Below, piece by piece: positions 44,096 to 53,259 of a DNA stretch of 64,000 bases (the stretch's first letter is position 1; every line of letters starts with the position of its first letter). The DNA is taken from contig NZ_CP131039.1 of the NCBI RefSeq assembly GCF_030657335.1, forward strand, positions 1 through 64,000, given 5' to 3'. This DNA comes from Croceibacterium aestuarii. Lineage in GTDB: Bacteria; Pseudomonadota; Alphaproteobacteria; Sphingomonadales; Sphingomonadaceae. The notes under the pieces were generated by a model. The model saw nothing but the letters and a program-made list of their open reading frames with translations, ran no database searches and was not told the DNA's origin. The translations under genes were made by a program, and so were the position numbers.

Positions 44096-44719
44096 TCAAT
44101 CGGGCCGCCGCATCCTGAACAGCCGATCCTCGGTGATCTCGAAGTAGTCCGCGGGGCCCCCGCCGCGGGTGATCGGGCGCGGGCGGGCGGTCTGGTAGAT
44201 GCCGTCTTCGAGCATCGCCGTGTCGATGTGGATGCCGACCGCCTCGCCGATGACCAGCCACTGGTCGATCTCGCGCCCTTCCTTGTCCTTGAGCCGGACG
44301 AGCTGGGTCAGCTTGCATTCGAAATGCACCGGGCTGCCGGCAACCCGGGGCGGCGCGACGAGCGACGAGGGCAGCGTTTCCAGACCGGCGAGATCGAACT
44401 CGTCGACCTCCGGCCCCACGCTGGCCGAGCTCGCGTTCATCGCCTTCGCCTGCGCCATCGTCGCCAGGTTCCAAACGAATTCGCCCGTCGCTTCGACATT
44501 GGCCACCGAATCCTTCCAGCCCGACGACGAAAAGGCGATCAGGGGCGGCTTGTAGGCAATAAGGTTGAAAAAGCTGTAGGGCGCCAGGTTGCGCACCCCG
44601 ACGGCGCTTACCGTCGAGACCCAGCCGATCGGCCGCGGGGCGACGATGGCGTTGAGCGGATCGTGCGGCAGGCGATGCCCGGCGGCAGGTTCGTAAGAGT
44701 GATAGTCGGCCATTGCCAT
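44096..44719 (-). CDS. Flavin reductase family protein (FMN-binding)
   Basis: A 207-residue protein of the flavin reductase/DIM6-NTAB type. Features are IVAPRPIGWVSTVSAVGVRNLAPYSFFN near the N-terminus (FMN binding), a FVWNLAT block and VHFECKL followed by LVIGEAVGIHID. It probably uses NAD(P)H to reduce FMN or passes electrons to an oxygenase; no partner is nearby. ATG at codon 1 or 3. It follows the RNA methyltransferase gene with a 1-base gap, so they are co-transcribed. Confidence 0.82.
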   Translation of the reverse strand: MAMADYHSYEPAAGHRLPHDPLNAIVAPRPIGWVSTVSAVGVRNLAPYSFFNLIAYKPPLIAFSSSGWKDSVANVEATGEFVWNLATMAQAKAMNASSASVGPEVDEFDLAGLETLPSSLVAPPRVAGSPVHFECKLTQLVRLKDKEGREIDQWLVIGEAVGIHIDTAMLEDGIYQTARPRPITRGGGPADYFEITEDRLFRMRRPD

Positions 44720-44720
44720 C

Positions 44721-45968
44721 CTATGACCGGGCCTCGCCGCAGTTCCAGCGCGCGATGAAGAAGCCGTCGAGCCCGCCTTCGTCGGGCAGCATCCCGGGGT
44801 CGGTGCGCACCCAGCCCTCGGCGGTCGGCTGCAGGCCGGCAGGCAGTTCCGCTGCGCTGACCGGGTCGGGCGTCAGCGACACGCCCGCCGCCTGCGCCTC
44901 GCCCTCGGCGCTTTCCAGCGAGCAGACCGCGTAGACCAGCCGCCCGCCCGGGGCGAGCCAGTTTGCCGCGCGTTCGAGCAAGGCGGCCTGCAGTTCGGCC
45001 ATTTCCTCGATCTGGCGCTCGTGGATGCGGTGCAGCACGTCGGGATGGCGGCGGCAGGTACCCGTGGCGGTGCATGGCGCGTCGAGCAGGATCGCATCGA
45101 AGCGGTGCCTGGGTTCCCATTCGAGCGCGTCGGCGCGGACCGGCGAGGCCTTGAGCCCGGTGCGCTTGAGGTTGTCCTTGAGCAGGTCGAGCCGCCGCGC
45201 GCTCATATCCAGTGCGGTAACGGTCCAGCCGGCCGCAGCGAGTTGCAGCGTCTTGCCGCCGGGCGCGGCGCAGAGGTCGAGCGCATGGCGCCCCTCGCCC
45301 GGCCCGAGCAGGCGCGCGGGAATCGAGGCGGCGAGGTCCTGCGCCCACCATTTGGCGTCCTTGAAGCCAGGCAGCGCCTCCATCGCCGTGCCGCGCGGCA
45401 GGCGGACGTGGCCGGGAGCGAGCGATTTGCCCCCCAAATCGAGCGCTATGGCGGCCGCCTCGGCCGGGTCGCGGGTGGTCAGGTCAAGCTGCGGCGGGTC
45501 GGCCAGCCCGGCGGCGATGGCACCGGCCCGCTCGCCCCAGCGTTCGGCCACTTCGGGCGGAAGCGTCGGCACGGCAGGCAAAGTCGCGCCGCGCTTACTC
45601 AGCGTCGAGTACACGCCGTGGGCGAGGCGCCGCGGCCCGCCGGTGAGGAGCGGCAGGCCCGTGGCAATGACCGCGTGCGGCGGGGTGTCGAGCCGCAGCC
45701 ACTGGGCCAGCATCATGCGCAGCACCGTGCGCGGCTTGGCGTCGTCGGGCAGGCGCTTCTTCGTCGCGCTGTCGATCAGGGCATCGAGATCGACCAGCCA
45801 GCGCAGGACCTCGCTGGCGATGGCCCGGGCCAGCGCCCGGTCGGCGTGGTCGCGCATGTCCCGCGTCGCCGCGCCCAGCGCCTGGTCGAGCGTCTCTCCC
45901 CGGCGCAGCACGGCGTCGAGCATTTTGAGCGCGGCGCGGCGCGCGGGAAGGCCGGAGGGATCGGGCAT
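44721..45968 (-). CDS. rsmB: RsmB/NOP-family RNA (cytosine-5) methyltransferase
   Basis: A 415-residue protein. The N-terminal part is an all-helical NusB-like RNA-binding domain (ALKMLDAVLRRGETLDQAL...ASEVLRWL). The C-terminal methyltransferase has SAM motif LDLCAAPGGKTLQL, motif IV DAPCTATGTCRRHPD and motif VI YAVCSLESAEGE, with the two catalytic cysteines in place. It most likely makes m5C967 in 16S rRNA. It is divergent from the DUF1674 gene. Confidence 0.88.
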   Translation of the reverse strand: MPDPSGLPARRAALKMLDAVLRRGETLDQALGAATRDMRDHADRALARAIASEVLRWLVDLDALIDSATKKRLPDDAKPRTVLRMMLAQWLRLDTPPHAVIATGLPLLTGGPRRLAHGVYSTLSKRGATLPAVPTLPPEVAERWGERAGAIAAGLADPPQLDLTTRDPAEAAAIALDLGGKSLAPGHVRLPRGTAMEALPGFKDAKWWAQDLAASIPARLLGPGEGRHALDLCAAPGGKTLQLAAAGWTVTALDMSARRLDLLKDNLKRTGLKASPVRADALEWEPRHRFDAILLDAPCTATGTCRRHPDVLHRIHERQIEEMAELQAALLERAANWLAPGGRLVYAVCSLESAEGEAQAAGVSLTPDPVSAAELPAGLQPTAEGWVRTDPGMLPDEGGLDGFFIARWNCGEARS

Positions 45969-46025
45969 AGGCCGAGCGCCCTATGCGACATTGCATCGCG
46001 GCGCCAGCCGTCCCATCTTCGCGCC

Positions 46026-46184
46026 ATGAGCAAGCGCGCCACCAAACGCCCCGAAACCTTCGCCAAGCCCGCCCACTGGACCAGCGAGCCTCCGCCCGAG
46101 CCCAGGGCCGGCGATGGGGAAGAGGCGCTCAGCCCGACGCGCTACGGCGACTGGGTGAAGAAGGGCATCGCCATCGACTTCTAG
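46026..46184 (+). CDS. DUF1674 protein (SDHAF4-like succinate dehydrogenase assembly factor)
   Basis: A 52-residue protein ending in the family's fixed tail, PTRYGDWVKKGIAIDF, which matches the conserved R-x-GDW-x-x-x-G-x-x-x-DF of DUF1674/SDHAF4. The eukaryotic homologue protects the flavinylated SdhA subunit; the bacterial role is inferred. It overlaps the convergent membrane-protein gene by 4 bases. Confidence 0.87.
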   Translation: MSKRATKRPETFAKPAHWTSEPPPEPRAGDGEEALSPTRYGDWVKKGIAIDF

Positions 46185-46786
46185 GCCGACCGGTCGCCCT
46201 CGCCGCCGGCATCGGGCGGCTCGGCGGTGCCGAGGTGCTTCGCCCAGTCGATCCTGACCAGCGCGACCAGGCCGAGCAGCAGCACGACCTGCAGGGCGAT
46301 CCCCAGCGGGCTGGCGAAGCCTTCGCGCAGTCCGTCGGCGAACGAGGACACCTGCAGCGCCTTCGCCGAACCGGCGTAGATCGAATAGGAGACGATCCGA
46401 CCCGAGAAGAAGGCTGCGGTAAAGCCGAGCAGCGGCACGCCGGTGAGCCCGGCAGCGGCGAACAGTTGCGCCGAGGGCAGCGGCGACAGGGCGAACAGGC
46501 CGAGCGCCAGCACGCCGCCGTGCCGGCGCCGTTCCAGCCCATCCTTCGCGGCTTCCAGGTTCTTGCGATACTTGACCGGCAACCAGCCGCGGAACCGGCG
46601 AAACCCGTGCGCCAGCACCCAGCGGCCGAGCGCCGCCGCCATCGCCCCGACGATCACGATCGCAGGAACCGGCAAGGGGGTGTTGAAGCCGAACAGGACG
46701 ATGATCGACCATGTCGGCGGACCGAAGGCCGGTAGCAGGTTGATGGCGAAGACGACTGCGAACAGCAGCAGCAACTGCGTGGCCAC
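46181..46786 (-). CDS. DedA/VTT-like inner-membrane protein
   Basis: A 201-residue integral membrane protein with about five hydrophobic segments. The central LSPLPSAQLFAAAGLTGVPLLGF resembles the conserved re-entrant segment of small VTT-domain (DedA/SNARE-associated) proteins. Function is probably lipid-related, but the family is loose. GTG at 46786 is chosen because it lies 4 bases after the hemH stop; the frame's upstream residues overlap hemH. Confidence 0.7.
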   Translation of the reverse strand: MATQLLLLFAVVFAINLLPAFGPPTWSIIVLFGFNTPLPVPAIVIVGAMAAALGRWVLAHGFRRFRGWLPVKYRKNLEAAKDGLERRRHGGVLALGLFALSPLPSAQLFAAAGLTGVPLLGFTAAFFSGRIVSYSIYAGSAKALQVSSFADGLREGFASPLGIALQVVLLLGLVALVRIDWAKHLGTAEPPDAGGEGDRSA

Positions 46787-46790
46787 CGCG

Positions 46791-47816
46791 TCAGCCGATC
46801 CAGCCGGCGAGTTCGCGCCGCACCAGCGCCTCGAGCATGTCCATGCCCGCCTCCCCGGCGTTGAGACAGGACAGCGCGGCATAGTGCGTGCCGCCGGCCT
46901 CGATAAACTGCTCACGGCCGCGGATCGCCAGCTCCTCGAGCGTTTCGAGGCAGTCGGCGGAAAACCCGGGCGCAGCCACCGCGAGTCGCCGGGTGCCCTT
47001 GCGGGCTTCTTCCGCCAGCATGGCGTCGGTAGCAGGCTCGAGCCACTTGGCGCGGCCGAAGCGGCTCTGGAAGGTGGTGACGAAGCGCAAGCCGGGACGG
47101 TCGAGCGCCGCCTCGAGGAGCCGCGCGGTCTTGCGGCATTGGCAATGGTAGGGATCGCCGAGGTGGAGCGTGCGCTCGGGCATGCCGTGGAAGCTCAGCA
47201 GCAGCGTCTCGGGATCGAAGTCCAGCGCATCGAGCTGCGCGCCGAGATCGCGCGCCAGAGCCGCGATGTGAAGGGGATCGTCGTGGTACGGCGGCAGCGT
47301 GCGCAGCGCCGGTTGCCAACGCATGTCCCGCAGCTTGTCCGCAGCCTTGTCCACAACCGTCGCGGTCGTCGCGCCGCTATACTGCGGATAGAGCGGCGCC
47401 AGCAGGATGCGCTCGCAGCCGGCATCCAGCAGCGCCTGCAGCTGCTCGCCGATGGCCGGTTTTCCGTAGCGCATGGCATGGCGCACGAGGACCGCATCGC
47501 CCAGTCTCTCCTGCAGGGCCGCCGCCTGCGCAGCGGTGATTGCAGCCAGCGGCGAACCCTCCTCGGTCCAGACCTGCGAATAGGCATGGGCGGACTTTTT
47601 GGGCCGCGTGTTCAATATGATACCGCGCAGCAAGGGCTGCCACACGATAGCCGGAATCTCGACCACCCGGCGATCCGACAGGAATTCGAGCAGGTAGCGT
47701 TTGACCGACTTTGCGTCGGGCGCGTCGGGGGTGCCGAGGTTGACCAGCAAGACGCCGATCGCGCCGCTCGTCACCGGGGGATGATCGGAAGGAAGGTCTT
47801 GGGGATGCCAGGTCAT
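46791..47816 (-). CDS. hemH: Ferrochelatase
   Basis: A 341-residue enzyme that inserts iron into protoporphyrin IX, the last step of protohaem synthesis. Motifs are VLLVNLGTPDAP, PLYPQYSGATT, the catalytic histidine in LLSFHGMPERTLHLGDPYHCQC and, near the end, APGFSADCLETLEELAIRGREQF with the conserved acidic residues. The C-terminal cysteine-rich 2Fe-2S tail of some ferrochelatases is absent. It overlaps the upstream oxidoreductase gene by 4 bases. Confidence 0.95.
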   Translation of the reverse strand: MTWHPQDLPSDHPPVTSGAIGVLLVNLGTPDAPDAKSVKRYLLEFLSDRRVVEIPAIVWQPLLRGIILNTRPKKSAHAYSQVWTEEGSPLAAITAAQAAALQERLGDAVLVRHAMRYGKPAIGEQLQALLDAGCERILLAPLYPQYSGATTATVVDKAADKLRDMRWQPALRTLPPYHDDPLHIAALARDLGAQLDALDFDPETLLLSFHGMPERTLHLGDPYHCQCRKTARLLEAALDRPGLRFVTTFQSRFGRAKWLEPATDAMLAEEARKGTRRLAVAAPGFSADCLETLEELAIRGREQFIEAGGTHYAALSCLNAGEAGMDMLEALVRRELAGWIG

Positions 47817-50086
47817 AGCCCGCCCGATAGCAGCGGGAGACGGCGCAAGCGAAGCCCGGTTGCCGAAAAGAGCGCATTGGCGATCGCCGGTGCGACCGGC
47901 GGCACGCCGATCTCGCCCGGATCGAAGGGCGGCGCCTCGCTGTCGATGAGCTCGATGACGATGTCGGGGCTGTCGGTAAGCTGCGGCACCTGCAGCGCGG
48001 CGAGACGGCCGTAGACCGGCAGGCCGCGCTCGTATTCCGCGGCCGAGCCGAGCGCCAGGCCGAGGCCGAAGATCAGCCCGCCCTCGATCTGCTGCAGCGC
48101 GATGTCGCGGTTGACTACCCGGCCGATATCGACCGCGGCATAGAGCTTGCTGACGCGCACCCCACCCTCGCCCGCCGCGGCGACGGCGACGACGGCGATG
48201 TTTCCGCCGCTATCGGCATCGCCCATGCGGTGGCAGGCAATACCCTGCCCACTGCCGCCCTCGCCGCCGCCCCATTCGCCGAGCCGCGCGGCCGCCTGCA
48301 GGCACTGCGCGAGGCGCGGGCTGCCGCCGAGCATCGACATGCGGAAGGCGAGCGGTTCCTGCCCATGGCGGTGCGCCACTTCGTCGACAAAGCTTTCGAC
48401 CATGAACGCGGTGTAGCCATGGGCATTGCCGCGCAGCCGGCCGCTCGGCAGGCCGATGCGCACCGGCACATGGTCGAGCGCAACGTTAGGAATGGCATAA
48501 GTCGGCATCAGCCCTTCGAGGACCATCGGATCGGCCTCGCCTTCGACGCCCTCGATCGCCGCCCAGGTGGTGCGGTTGTCGAACAGGCGGTGGCCGAATT
48601 CCTGCGCCGCCGGGGGCATGGCCAGCCGGGCGCGGAAGGTGTCGATGTAGCCGTTTTCGCCGAGCCGGGCGCTGAGCACTGCGGCCACCGGCGGGCGCGG
48701 GCGCTCCATCAACTGCTCCTGCCAGCGCGACCAGACCAGCTGGATCGGGCGTCCGGACTCGCGCGCAATCAGCGCCGCCTCGATCGCGTGATCGTGTTCG
48801 AGCCGGCGGTCGAAACTGCCCCCCGCCGGCATCGGATAGAGCACGACGTCTTCGGCCGAGAGGCCGAGCGCGCGGGCCGCCGCGACGCGCGCCGGCTCGG
48901 GCGCCTGGGTTGCGAGCCACAGTTCGAGCCGCCCGTCCGACAGCCGTGCGGTGCAGCTCGCGGTCTCGATCGCTCCGTGCACCGCCGGAAGGACATCGTA
49001 ACGCAGCGCCAGCGTCGGCTTGCCCATTTCATCGTCGCCCGCCCCGCGCTCGGCCACCCGCTGCGGCTCGCCGCTCCGCACGCCGTGGTCGAGAATCTCG
49101 GCGATACGGTCGCTCTCGACCGGATTGGCGACGCGGAAACGGGGGGCAAGCGCGCCGAGCGCCTGCTCGGCGGCCCACCAGGTGTCCGCGACGGCGGCGA
49201 TCCAGCGCTTGCCCTGGATGACGCCGAGCAGCCCCGGCGAGCCCGCCGCTGCGCGCTTGTCGAAGCTCGACAGCTCGGCCCGGTCGAGCGGGCCGTGGCG
49301 GATCGCGGCAAAAGCCATGTCGGGCAGGCGCACGTCGCCGGCGAACTGGTAGCTGCCGTCGACCTTGGATGGGAGGTCGAGCCGGGGGAAGGCGGTCTGG
49401 AGCTCTTCAGGGTCGAGGAACCGTTCGCCCGTCTCCGCCAGGCTGTCGGTGCGCAGCGGCGGGGGCGAAGGCGGGTCGTACTGCGCGGCCTCCGCGGCGA
49501 GTTCGCCGAAGGTCGCGCGCTTGTCTTGGTGGGTCACCAGGCCGGCGGAGGCATCGCATTCCTCCCAGTCGACATCCCAGCGATCGGCCGCCGCCATGCA
49601 CAACATGGCCCGCGCGCTCGCCGCCGCCTCGCGGCACGGCATTTCATAGGCCGCCAGCGTCGTGCCGTCGGCGGTAGCGGTGAAGTTCCGCTCCTGCGCC
49701 CAGCGGCGTAGCAGGAGATCGTCCGCATCGTCGGCCAGCGCGGGAATTGCCGGGTGCCACAGCGGCGACCACTTCGCCGCCAGCGGCAGGTTGGCGTAGG
49801 CCCCGCTGATCGGTGCCGGGCCCGCGGCGACCTGGCGCCAGTCCGCCCCGAGCTCCATCGCCACGATCTGCGGCAGCAGCGTGGTCGCCCCCTGGCCCAT
49901 CTCGAGTTGCGGCACCGCCACCGTGACGACTCCGTCTTGGCCGATGGTCAGCCAGGCACCGAAGGCTTCTTCACCCGGCCCGGTCGGCAGCGGCGCGCCG
50001 TAACGGCGCGGGTACAAGGCCCACGCGACCAACAAGCCGCCGCCGACGGCCGCGCCGGCGATCAGGCCGCGGCGCGAGACGTGCAT
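47813..50086 (-). CDS. Molybdopterin-binding aldehyde/isoquinoline oxidoreductase beta subunit
   Basis: A 757-residue xanthine-oxidase-family large subunit of the IorB type. It has a twin-arginine signal (SRRGLIAGAAVGG), then QLEMGQGATTLLPQI for cofactor binding, and the C-terminal block GEIGVPPVAPAIANALFSATGLRLRRLP with the catalytic Glu in G-E-I-G. The 2Fe-2S small subunit that usually sits beside it is missing here. It is exported folded to the periplasm. It overlaps hemH by 4 bases and lies 3 bases after the Mrp gene. Confidence 0.87.
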   Translation of the reverse strand: MHVSRRGLIAGAAVGGGLLVAWALYPRRYGAPLPTGPGEEAFGAWLTIGQDGVVTVAVPQLEMGQGATTLLPQIVAMELGADWRQVAAGPAPISGAYANLPLAAKWSPLWHPAIPALADDADDLLLRRWAQERNFTATADGTTLAAYEMPCREAAASARAMLCMAAADRWDVDWEECDASAGLVTHQDKRATFGELAAEAAQYDPPSPPPLRTDSLAETGERFLDPEELQTAFPRLDLPSKVDGSYQFAGDVRLPDMAFAAIRHGPLDRAELSSFDKRAAAGSPGLLGVIQGKRWIAAVADTWWAAEQALGALAPRFRVANPVESDRIAEILDHGVRSGEPQRVAERGAGDDEMGKPTLALRYDVLPAVHGAIETASCTARLSDGRLELWLATQAPEPARVAAARALGLSAEDVVLYPMPAGGSFDRRLEHDHAIEAALIARESGRPIQLVWSRWQEQLMERPRPPVAAVLSARLGENGYIDTFRARLAMPPAAQEFGHRLFDNRTTWAAIEGVEGEADPMVLEGLMPTYAIPNVALDHVPVRIGLPSGRLRGNAHGYTAFMVESFVDEVAHRHGQEPLAFRMSMLGGSPRLAQCLQAAARLGEWGGGEGGSGQGIACHRMGDADSGGNIAVVAVAAAGEGGVRVSKLYAAVDIGRVVNRDIALQQIEGGLIFGLGLALGSAAEYERGLPVYGRLAALQVPQLTDSPDIVIELIDSEAPPFDPGEIGVPPVAPAIANALFSATGLRLRRLPLLSGGL

Positions 50087-50089
50087 CGA

Positions 50090-51061
50090 TCAGCGGCTCC
50101 CGTCCCGGTCGAGCCAGGCGGCGAGTCCCGCAGCGATGGCCGCGAACGGCTCGCTCAGCGGACCGGGATTGGCGGCAGGGGGTTGGCCGGTGTCGCTGGC
50201 CACGCGGATTTCCATGGCCAGCGGGACGCGGCCGAGGAACGGAATGCCGAGCGCCTGCGCCGCCGCTTCGGCCCCGCCCTTGCCGAACGGATCGGAGCTT
50301 TCCCCGCAGTGCGGGCAGACATACCCGGCCATGTTCTCGACCAGTCCGACGATCGGCACATCGACCTGGTTGAACAGGTCGATCGCGCGCGTGGCGTCGA
50401 TCAGCGCGAGATCCTGCGGCGTGGTGACGATGACCGCGCCGGCCGGACGATGCTGCTGGATCATCGAGAGTTGCACGTCGCCTGTTCCCGGCGGCAGGTC
50501 GACCAGCAGCACTTCGGTGTCGCCCCATTCGGCGCTCATCAGTTGGCCCAGCGCCTTGCCCACCATCGCCCCGCGCCAGGCAATCGCCTTGCCCGGCTGG
50601 ATGAGCTGTCCCATCGACAGGAAACGCACGCCGAATTCGGTCTCGACCGGGTGAAGCGAATTCTCCGAAGCGCGCGCCTTCTGCTGCGCGGCATCGAGCA
50701 GCATGACCTGGCTGGGCCCGTAGACGTCGGCGTCGACGACCCCGACCTTGCGGCCCGTTGCCGCCAGCGCCACCGCGAGATTGGCGGTAAGGGTCGACTT
50801 GCCGACCCCGCCCTTGCCCGACCCGACGGCGATGATCCGCCGCACCGGCTTGTCGGCCATCAGCGCAACGCGAACCTCGGCAATGCCCTCGATCGCGCCG
50901 ACGCGTTCGCGAATGTCGCGTTCGAGCGCTTCGGCGTCGGCCCGCGCCATGCCGGCGGCATCGACCACGAGGGTCGCGGCTCCTTCCTTGACCAGGATTT
51001 GTTTGACCCGGCCCGCCGCCGTCGGCGGCAGGGCCTCGCGTATCGTTGTTTCATCAATCAT
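50090..51061 (-). CDS. Mrp/ApbC/NBP35-family Fe-S carrier ATPase
   Basis: A 323-residue P-loop protein. An N-terminal MIP18-like domain (TTIREALPPTAAGRVKQILVKEG) precedes the deviant Walker A GSGKGGVGKST, then DADVYGPSQVMLL and LPPGTGDVQLSM. The C-x-x-C in GYVCPHCGES binds the bridging cluster between two monomers. It delivers Fe-S clusters to apo-proteins. It is first in an operon with the oxidoreductase, hemH and the DedA-like gene, and divergent from hflK. Confidence 0.92.
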   Translation of the reverse strand: MIDETTIREALPPTAAGRVKQILVKEGAATLVVDAAGMARADAEALERDIRERVGAIEGIAEVRVALMADKPVRRIIAVGSGKGGVGKSTLTANLAVALAATGRKVGVVDADVYGPSQVMLLDAAQQKARASENSLHPVETEFGVRFLSMGQLIQPGKAIAWRGAMVGKALGQLMSAEWGDTEVLLVDLPPGTGDVQLSMIQQHRPAGAVIVTTPQDLALIDATRAIDLFNQVDVPIVGLVENMAGYVCPHCGESSDPFGKGGAEAAAQALGIPFLGRVPLAMEIRVASDTGQPPAANPGPLSEPFAAIAAGLAAWLDRDGSR

Positions 51062-51196
51062 TGCCGCGCGTGCTAGCGCAAGGTCCGGCTGCGTGCAGCG
51101 AAAACTTGGCCGCCGCCCCTGTTTTTCCGGCGTCCGCTACCTATAAGGGTGGGCATGGAACACTCGAGTGGGTGGTTAGAGAGGATCGCGCTGGCA

Positions 51197-52309
51197 ATGG
51201 CGGGCAAGAAGAGCCCTTGGGGAAATCCGGTCGGCGGCAGCGGCGGCGAACCCGAGAGCAATGACGGCGATACGCCCAGCGGCGAAAACAAGCCGAACGG
51301 ACCGCGCAACCCGTGGTTGCCGGGGGGCGGCGGCGATCGTCCGCGCCGCTCGGCCAGCATCGAGGATATCTTCAAGAATCGCGGGCCCGAAGGGCCGCGC
51401 CGCGCCGGCGGCGGCGGGGGCGGTCCCAACTTCCGCCTGCCCCAGCGTCCCGGGGGCGGTTCGTGGTTGCCGTTCGTCATCGGCGGGATTGCGCTGGTGT
51501 GGCTGGGTTTCTCTTCGATCCACCAGGTGGAGCCGAAGGAACAAGGCATCGTCACGACCTTCGGCCAGTACTCGCGCACCCTGCAGCCGGGCCTCAATTT
51601 CACGCTGCCCTGGCCGATCCAGCACGTCGACGTCGAACCGGTGTCGGAAATCCGCATCGAGAGGATTCCGGATGGCACCGCGCAGCGTCTCATGCTCACC
51701 GGCGACCAGAACCTCGTAGACCTGAGCTACCTGGTGCGCTGGGACATCAAGGATCTCAAGCAGTTCCGCTTCCAGCTTCTCGATCCCGAAAGCACGGTAC
51801 GCGAGGTGGCCGAGGCGGCGATGCGCGCCTCGGTGGCGGAAGAGCCGCTCAATCGCGTTCTCTCGGGCGCGGGTCGCGCCGACATCGAACAGCAGGTCCG
51901 CCGCCGGATGCAGCAGATACTCGACACCTACCGTTCGGGCATCGGCATTCAGGGCGTCGAAATCCGCAAGACCGACCCGCCGAGCGAAGTCGAAGAGGCC
52001 TTCAAGGACGTTTCGGCCGCGCAGCAGCAAGCCGAAAGCTACATCAACCAGGCCGAAGCCGTCGCGCAGCAGGTCCTCGCCCGGGCGCAAGGCGACGCCG
52101 CGGCATTCGACAAGGTCTACGAACAGTATCGCCTCGCCCCCGAGGTGACCCGGCGCCGGATGTATTACGAAACAATGGAGCGCGTTTTGCGCAACACCGA
52201 CAAGACGGTCATCGAAGCACAGGGCGTCACGCCCTATCTGCCGCTGCCCGAACTGAAGCGCCGCGCCCAGGCCGCAACGCCGGCCCCGACGGACGCGGGA
52301 GGTCAGTGA
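51197..52309 (+). CDS. hflK: FtsH protease regulator HflK
   Basis: A 370-residue SPFH/Band 7 membrane protein. A Gly/Pro-rich cytoplasmic leader is followed by one membrane helix (LPFVIGGIALVWLGFSSI) and the Band 7 domain (VEPKEQGIVTTFGQYSRTLQPGLNFTLPWPI). HflK and HflC form a large periplasmic cage around FtsH. I chose ATG 51197; ATGs at 51149 and 51155 would add up to 16 residues. Its TGA overlaps the hflC ATG. Confidence 0.92.
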   Translation: MAGKKSPWGNPVGGSGGEPESNDGDTPSGENKPNGPRNPWLPGGGGDRPRRSASIEDIFKNRGPEGPRRAGGGGGGPNFRLPQRPGGGSWLPFVIGGIALVWLGFSSIHQVEPKEQGIVTTFGQYSRTLQPGLNFTLPWPIQHVDVEPVSEIRIERIPDGTAQRLMLTGDQNLVDLSYLVRWDIKDLKQFRFQLLDPESTVREVAEAAMRASVAEEPLNRVLSGAGRADIEQQVRRRMQQILDTYRSGIGIQGVEIRKTDPPSEVEEAFKDVSAAQQQAESYINQAEAVAQQVLARAQGDAAAFDKVYEQYRLAPEVTRRRMYYETMERVLRNTDKTVIEAQGVTPYLPLPELKRRAQAATPAPTDAGGQ

Positions 52310-53160
52310 TGGAAGCCCTGTGGCACAACCACAAGTTGAGCATCGTGGCGATCGCGGTGCTGATCGTCGCTGCATTCTCGACGTTGATCGTCGTGCCCGA
52401 AACCGAACAGGCGGTCATCGTCCGCACCGGTGAGCCGATCGCGGTGGTCAACAGGTTCAAGCCGAACCAGCCCTACGGCCAGACCGGCGCGGGCGTGTGG
52501 TACCGGATACCGTTCGTCGACAACGTGCAGTATATCGACAAGCGCGTGCTGACCGTCGACATGGACCCGCAGCAGGTGCTTTCGACCGACCAGCTGCGGC
52601 TCAACGTCGATGCCTATGCCAGGTACCGGGTAATCGATCCGGTCAAGCTGGTCGAAACGGTCGGCACGACCGAGAACTTCGAAGCGCAACTGGCCCCGAT
52701 CCTCTCGTCGGTCGTGCGCCAGGAGCTCGGCCGCCGCAGCTTCGCCTCGCTGCTCACTGCCGAGCGCGGGACGACGATGCAGAACATCCGCGACAAGCTC
52801 GATACCCAGGCCCGCGAATACGGAGCGCAGGTCATCGACGTGCGGATCAAGCGCGCCGATCTGCCCGACGGCACGCCGCTGGAATCGGCCTTTGCCAGGA
52901 TGCGGACGGCGCGGCAGCAGGAAGCGGCCACGATCCGCGCGCAAGGGCAGAAGAACGCCCAGATCATTCGCGCCGATGCCGATGCCGAGGCGGCAAAGAT
53001 TTATGCCGCGGCCTATGGCAAGGATCCGCAATTCTACGATTTCTATCGCGCCATGCAGAGCTACGACACGACGTTTGCCAAGGATTCGGACGGCAACGGG
53101 TCGAGCCAGATCATCATGGGCGACGACAACGAGTATTTGCGACAATTTCGCGGCCGCTAG
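52309..53160 (+). CDS. hflC: FtsH protease regulator HflC
   Basis: A 283-residue SPFH/Band 7 protein: N-terminal membrane helix (LSIVAIAVLIVAAFSTLIVV), VPETEQAVIVRTGEPI, YIDKRVLTVDMDPQQVLSTD and the alanine/glutamate-rich helix near residues 205-230. It is HflK's partner; stop and start overlap as TGATG. Confidence 0.94.
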   Translation: MEALWHNHKLSIVAIAVLIVAAFSTLIVVPETEQAVIVRTGEPIAVVNRFKPNQPYGQTGAGVWYRIPFVDNVQYIDKRVLTVDMDPQQVLSTDQLRLNVDAYARYRVIDPVKLVETVGTTENFEAQLAPILSSVVRQELGRRSFASLLTAERGTTMQNIRDKLDTQAREYGAQVIDVRIKRADLPDGTPLESAFARMRTARQQEAATIRAQGQKNAQIIRADADAEAAKIYAAAYGKDPQFYDFYRAMQSYDTTFAKDSDGNGSSQIIMGDDNEYLRQFRGR

Positions 53161-53259
53161 CGCCGCGACATTAAAGCGAGGTTCAGCCACGTCGGCGTGA
53201 AAGGCCTCGGGGACAGTTGTAGTTTGTTGGGGTGCGAAGCATCCCGGAACAAGAGGATT

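Noticed and set aside
44084-44111. Strong GC hairpin as a terminator for the LuxR-type gene
   Set aside because: It overlaps the end of the flavin reductase coding sequence and is not followed by a T-run in either direction.
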